Assembly (NCBI GenBank): GCA_029555925.1
Contig: JAKPQU010000409.1
Location: 1-8,377 of the forward strand
DNA from: Bacillota bacterium
Lineage (GTDB): Bacteria > Eremiobacterota > SpSt-956 > JAKJGF01
DNA: 8,377 nucleotides
Direction: 5' to 3'
Part shown: piece by piece, positions 5,681-8,377 of the stretch
Position numbering within the stretch: the stretch's first letter is position 1
How the letters are laid out: the number at the start of each line of letters is the position of its first letter
The notes under the pieces: generated by a model
What the model was told of the DNA's origin: nothing
The model's input: only the letters and a program-made list of their open reading frames with translations
Databases searched by the model: none
Program-made: the position numbers and the translations under genes

Positions 5681-6381
5681 TATTCTTCCCCAGTCGACTT
5701 GATTTTACTTAAAATTCGTCTCAAAAGGACTTTGACCTTTTCAGGGTCGGCAGCATTAAGGGCAATTCCTTTTTCTATATATTCCGTTGCTTCTGAAGTA
5801 AATCCGCTTTCTACGAGAGCATTGGATACATTATAATAATTCCAGAGATTATCAGGATATTTCTCAATAAGTTCCAGGAATATGTTCTTACCTTCCTGAA
5901 GATCTCCTGAATTAATAAGTAATTCTCCTTTCAGACCGAGAGCTTCCTGACTGAATTTTCCGCCCTTCTGTCCGTCATATTTTATCAATTCATTGCAGAA
6001 CAGAAGTGCCCTCTCATAATTTCCTGTTCTTTTATAATAATTTATTACCCTGAAAAACAGATCAATATTATCAATATCTTCTTCTTTTTTGTAGAGTACT
6101 ATTTCAAATATCTCGATTGCTTCATCTTCTCTGTTACGGGAAATAAGTTTCTCTGCAATGGCAAGTTTTTCCTGAGAAGAAGCTTTCATAATGTCATCTC
6201 TGGTTACGGCAAAAGTATCTTCCTTTTTCCCGTTCCCTTCTTTGTTCTGTCCCTGCCTTCTCTGGGAAGGATGTTCCTGCTGCTGTGCCATTCCCATCAT
6301 CATCATTTTGGGAAGACAGCAGTCTCTAAACCTGGCTCCGCTGCCACAGGGGCATGGTTCATTTGCTTTTACTACTTTCAT
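5680..6381 (-). CDS. SEC-C zinc motif protein with TPR repeats, 233 aa
   Basis: The N-terminus carries a SEC-C motif, CPCGSGARFRDCC, with zinc ligands Cys 10, Cys 12, Cys 21 and Cys 22. This is the motif found at the C-terminus of SecA, where it binds zinc and SecB or ribosomes. A Met-rich step (KMMMMGM, 25-31) and a polar Gln/Lys/Gly linker (32-57) lead to a helical region of tetratricopeptide-type repeats. Plausible units are at about 71-104, 107-135, 147-176 (ALGLKGELLINSGDLQEGKN) and 179-212. There is no enzyme domain or signal peptide, so a cytoplasmic adaptor that binds another protein is the likely role. A strong AGGAGG at 6390-6395 stands 8 bases before the ATG. It lies between lipA and asd on the same strand. 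The domain call is sure, but the partner is unknown. Confidence 0.85.
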   Translation of the reverse strand: MKVVKANEPCPCGSGARFRDCCLPKMMMMGMAQQQEHPSQRRQGQNKEGNGKKEDTFAVTRDDIMKASSQEKLAIAEKLISRNREDEAIEIFEIVLYKKEEDIDNIDLFFRVINYYKRTGNYERALLFCNELIKYDGQKGGKFSQEALGLKGELLINSGDLQEGKNIFLELIEKYPDNLWNYYNVSNALVESGFTSEATEYIEKGIALNAADPEKVKVLLRRILSKIKSTGEE

Positions 6382-6406
6382 AAATTATACCTCCTATGTT
6401 TTTAAT

Positions 6407-6436
6407 CGTGACGCGTGACGCGTAACGCGTGACGCG
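6407..6436. repeat. Tandem array of four 7-base units
   Basis: CGTGACG, CGTGACG, CGTAACG and CGTGACG stand head to tail, followed by CG. The array occupies the 74-base spacer between the lipA stop and the SEC-C/TPR start, 11 bases upstream of that gene's ribosome binding site, so it would be in the mRNA of the presumed operon. It has no inverted arm here, unlike the copies at 2768-2839 and 4539-4576. Confidence 0.9.
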
Positions 6437-6455
6437 AGGTAATAAAGGTGTATAC

Positions 6456-7307
6456 CTAATCTAAAATATCGCTTCTGTAATAAGAACTTCTTACAAGGGG
6501 AGCAGATACTACCTTCTTCATACCAATCTTTTCGCCTTCGTCCCTGAAGAAATCAAATTCTTCAGGAGTAATATAGCGGTCTACAGGGAAATGACTCTTT
6601 GAAGGAGACAGGTACTGTCCTATTGTAAGAATCTGGCATCCTGCATCTACAAGATCTTTGATTACCGCCAGTATCTCGTCTTTTGTTTCTCCAAGCCCTG
6701 CCATAAGACCTGATTTTATAATAATATCTTTATTTATCTCTCTCGCCATTTTTATCACTTCTATTGACCTTTTATATATGGCCTGCGGTCTTACTGCCTG
6801 ATAGAGTGAAGGAACTGTCTCCACATTATGATTGAACACATCCGGCCCCGAGGAAATTACTGTTTCAAGAGCCTTTTTACTGCCCTGGAAATCAGGTGTT
6901 AACACTTCAATCTTAGTTCCTGGAGAATATTTTTTTATTGCTCTTACTGTTTCTGCAAAATATTCTGCACCTCCAAGGGGAAGATCATCTCTTGTAACAG
7001 AGGTTATAACAGAATAGGTTAAATTTAATTTTAATACAGTAAGGGCAATATGATCCGGTTCAGACGGGTCAGGTAAGCCGGGAGTGCCATGAGTGACGGC
7101 ACAGAACCTGCAATCTCTTGTACATATATTTCCCATTATCAAAAAAGTCGCTTTCCCGCAGGAAAAACATTCTCCTATATTTGGACATTTTGCTTCCTGA
7201 CATACAGTATGAAGATGTCTGTCTTTCAATATATTTACAAGTTTACCGTATTGCTTCCCTGAAGGAAGTTTTGTTCTCAACCATAGAGGTTTTTTTATTA
7301 TTTTCAT
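6456..7307 (-). CDS. lipA: Lipoyl synthase LipA
   Basis: This radical SAM enzyme inserts two sulfurs into octanoyl groups on lipoyl domains (pyruvate dehydrogenase, glycine cleavage H protein and others), completing lipoate synthesis. The 283-residue protein has both clusters' ligands. The auxiliary 4Fe-4S set is Cys 36, Cys 41 and Cys 47 in CQEAKCPNIGEC. The radical SAM set is Cys 62, Cys 66 and Cys 69 in CTRDCRFC. The C-terminal RSSY (273-276) supplies the unusual serine ligand. TIGQYLSPSKSHFPVDRY is also typical. Length is normal for short bacterial LipA. The start at 7307 has only a weak GGGAAAG site 6 bases upstream. It follows lipB after 90 bases on the same strand, a common pairing. 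The identification is near certain. Confidence 0.97.
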   Translation of the reverse strand: MKIIKKPLWLRTKLPSGKQYGKLVNILKDRHLHTVCQEAKCPNIGECFSCGKATFLIMGNICTRDCRFCAVTHGTPGLPDPSEPDHIALTVLKLNLTYSVITSVTRDDLPLGGAEYFAETVRAIKKYSPGTKIEVLTPDFQGSKKALETVISSGPDVFNHNVETVPSLYQAVRPQAIYKRSIEVIKMAREINKDIIIKSGLMAGLGETKDEILAVIKDLVDAGCQILTIGQYLSPSKSHFPVDRYITPEEFDFFRDEGEKIGMKKVVSAPLVRSSYYRSDILD

Positions 7308-7346
7308 AGTTATCTTTCCCGTAGAGGTAATTTTGCTCTGTCATTT

Positions 7347-7381
7347 CCGTCTGATTGCTATATATATCGCAACATAGACGG
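7347..7381. repeat. Interrupted hairpin in the lipB-lipA spacer
   Basis: CCGTCT at 7347-7352 pairs with AGACGG at 7376-7381. Further in, TTGC at 7355-7358 pairs with GCAA at 7369-7372 around an AT-rich loop. The stem lies 16 bases downstream of the lipB stop. It has no T-run on the minus strand, so it is a poor terminator. It could slow, protect or separate the two messages. Seen symmetry, uncertain role. Confidence 0.35.
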
Positions 7382-7397
7382 AGAACTATGAGGCTTT

Positions 7398-8069
7398 TCA
7401 GTTAAAAAATTTCATTAAAAATTCTTCATAAGAAATTTTTTCAAGTGAAATATCAAAAATTTTTGAAAAATTATGACATATTATACCAGAAACTTCAGAG
7501 AGAGAAAACTCCTTACCTGCAATTTTTTCCATAGAAACAATCCCTGTATTATCAAGGCCGCATGCTTTTATCATATTAAATTCTTCAATATGAGTATTCA
7601 CATTCAGAGCGAAACCGTGAAATGTTATCCATCTTCTGATACCTATGCCTATGGAAGCAATCTTATTATTTCCTATCCATACACCGTGATTTATCTCATT
7701 TCTGGTGCCTGTAATATTATAATTTTTCAGAGTAACTATAAGCACTTCTTCCAGTCTTTCTATAAATTCTCTTACTTTTAATTTGTAGTCTGTCAGTTTA
7801 ATTATGGGATAACCGACTAACTGACCGGGCCCGTGATATGTAACATCACCTCCCCGTTCAATTCTGAGAGTTGATATATTTCTTTTTTTCAGTTCTTCTT
7901 CCGATAGAAAGATATTTTCTCTTTTACCTCTATGACCGAGGGTTATTACAGGAGGATGTTCTGTAAGAATAAAGACATCGGGAAAATCAATCTCTTTTAA
8001 AGCTACAATTTTTTTCTGTAATTCATGGCAATGTTCATAATCGAAATATCCTGAATTAATAACATACAT
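7398..8069 (-). CDS. lipB: Octanoyl-[acyl carrier protein]:protein N-octanoyltransferase LipB
   Basis: It transfers octanoate from acyl carrier protein to a lysine of lipoyl domains, the step before LipA. The 223-residue protein has the family signature RGGDVTYHGPGQLVGYP at 72-88, catalytic Lys 136 in KIASIGI, FHGFALNVN at 150-158, and catalytic Cys 170 in ACGLDN. The length is normal and all key residues are present. The N-terminus (MYVINSGYFDYEHCHELQ) aligns with the usual LipB start, supporting ATG at 8069. However, no ribosome binding site is visible before it (upstream reads AT-rich), so translation may begin on a very short or leaderless message. It is the first gene of the probable lipB-lipA-SEC-C/TPR-asd run. 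No clear promoter was found between it and the mobile-like element at 8128. Confidence 0.95.
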   Translation of the reverse strand: MYVINSGYFDYEHCHELQKKIVALKEIDFPDVFILTEHPPVITLGHRGKRENIFLSEEELKKRNISTLRIERGGDVTYHGPGQLVGYPIIKLTDYKLKVREFIERLEEVLIVTLKNYNITGTRNEINHGVWIGNNKIASIGIGIRRWITFHGFALNVNTHIEEFNMIKACGLDNTGIVSMEKIAGKEFSLSEVSGIICHNFSKIFDISLEKISYEEFLMKFFN

Positions 8070-8127
8070 AATATAATATTCTATGATTACAGGTCAGTTC
8101 CTATAAATATATAAACAATTTTCTTTA

Positions 8128-8232
8128 CTATACTTTTGCAGAATTTTGAAAAACCGTTACCCCGTAGGGGCGCACGGCCGTGCGCCCCTACAAGGTGACA
8201 TAAGGCTTTGTGTGAAAAATGCAAAAGTATAG
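8128..8232. mobile_element. 105-base MITE-like element with 13-base terminal inverted repeats
   Basis: CTATACTTTTGCA at 8128-8140 is repeated exactly inverted as TGCAAAAGTATAG at 8220-8232. Between them, near the middle, lies the perfect 28-base palindrome at 8164-8191. The element has no coding capacity. The ends contain TA (TATAC and GTATA), which would fit insertion at TA dinucleotides as in Tc1/mariner or IS630 elements, but no longer target duplication is visible. It lies 58 bases upstream of lipB. A non-autonomous transposable element, or a REP palindrome flanked by unrelated repeats, are both possible. Confidence 0.5.
8164..8191. repeat. GTAG-type REP-like perfect palindrome, 28 bases
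   Basis: The sequence starts GTAGGGGCGCACGG and its second half is the exact reverse complement, ending CCCCTAC. It is far more GC-rich than its surroundings. GTAG at the foot of a GC-rich palindrome is the hallmark of REP sequences mobilised by REP-associated tyrosine transposases (RAYT). Just before it, CCCC at 8160-8163 can pair with GGGG at 8167-8170 around GTA. Read on the minus strand, a TTTTT run follows about 8 bases after the stem, so it might also stop transcription coming toward lipB. Confidence 0.8.
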
Positions 8233-8327
8233 GTTACTTAGTACCGTAACAGGTAAAAGGGTATCCATAAAAAGCTTCTGACTGGCAGGCTCTGGAGAAG
8301 AAAAATTAGTTTTTTCTATAGTATTAG

Positions 8328-8348
8328 AAATTAACCAGTGGTTAATTT
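8328..8348. repeat. 9-base inverted repeat with 3-base spacer (possible operator)
   Basis: AAATTAACC at 8328-8336, AGT, then GGTTAATTT at 8340-8348 form a perfect inverted repeat. Size and symmetry fit the operator of a dimeric regulator. No T-run follows on either strand, so it is not an intrinsic terminator. The gene it might control would lie beyond the right edge. Confidence 0.4.
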
Positions 8349-8377
8349 ATTGTCTGCAAAACAAATTAAATAAGGCA

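Larger units (their letters stand above)
8070..8377. other. Gene-free right end, 308 bases
   Basis: No open frame of note is present on either strand; stop codons close all frames in the last 145 bases. The stretch holds about 58 AT-rich bases upstream of lipB, the 105-base inverted-repeat element (8128-8232), and a 145-base tail with one clean inverted repeat (8328-8348). The lipB promoter should be here, but I cannot point to a convincing one. Confidence 0.6.

Noticed and set aside
2768..6436. The heptamer arrays as a CRISPR array
   Set aside because: The units are 7 bases, directly adjacent, without spacers, and scattered over three gene boundaries.
2768..8191. Nearly even spacing (about 1.75-1.87 kb) of the four GC-rich palindromic or repeat loci
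   Set aside because: Three intervals set by gene-pair lengths are too few to call periodic, and the last locus belongs to a different repeat type.
8219..8281. Short plus-strand frame of 20 codons starting within the right terminal repeat
   Set aside because: It has no ribosome binding site, begins in the repeat itself and shows no protein-like pattern.

Overview
The window is low-GC bacterial DNA with compact coding, ATG starts and mostly clear AGGAG-type ribosome binding sites. A type-II lipoprotein signal and a signal-peptide protein suggest a bacterium with surface-anchored proteins, possibly diderm. The combination of an archaeal/fungal-type aspartate-semialdehyde dehydrogenase, de novo lipoate synthesis (lipB, lipA) and a YqeB/EF2563-type protein, among several genes I cannot name, fits an uncultured or candidate-phylum bacterium better than a model lineage. 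I cannot fix the taxon from sequence alone.

Layout, left to right. (1) Minus strand, cut by the left edge: the start of a receiver (response-regulator) domain protein, behind a structured leader. (2) Plus strand: an acidic hypothetical protein, then yqeB, overlapping by 17 bases. (3) Minus strand: a secreted Pro/Tyr-rich protein with its own promoter. (4) Plus strand: a lipoprotein overlapping by 8 bases a RecB/Cas4-like PD-(D/E)XK nuclease that has four iron-sulfur-type cysteines. (5) Minus strand: a probable run of lipB, lipA, a SEC-C/TPR protein and asd, read from about 8069 down to 4585. (6) The right end has no gene. It carries a 105-base element with inverted terminal repeats around a GTAG-type palindrome.

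How the genes work together: LipB moves octanoate from acyl carrier protein to lipoyl domains and LipA inserts the sulfurs, so the cell makes its own lipoyl cofactor. Asd feeds lysine/diaminopimelate, threonine and methionine synthesis. The SEC-C/TPR protein between them has no obvious pathway role. YqeB belongs to a family tied to selenium-dependent molybdenum hydroxylases, but no other gene of that system is visible here.

The most distinctive non-coding feature is a family of GC-rich repeats built from a 7-base unit, CGTNACG and variants. It occupies three separate spacers: 2768-2839 as a long imperfect hairpin, 4539-4576 as a perfect 38-base palindrome, and 6407-6436 as a simple tandem array. 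None lies inside a gene. No CRISPR array, tRNA, rRNA or transposase gene was seen, and I found no convincing multi-gene novel system. The best candidates for something undescribed are the heptamer repeat family, the 105-base element, and the lipoprotein-nuclease pair.
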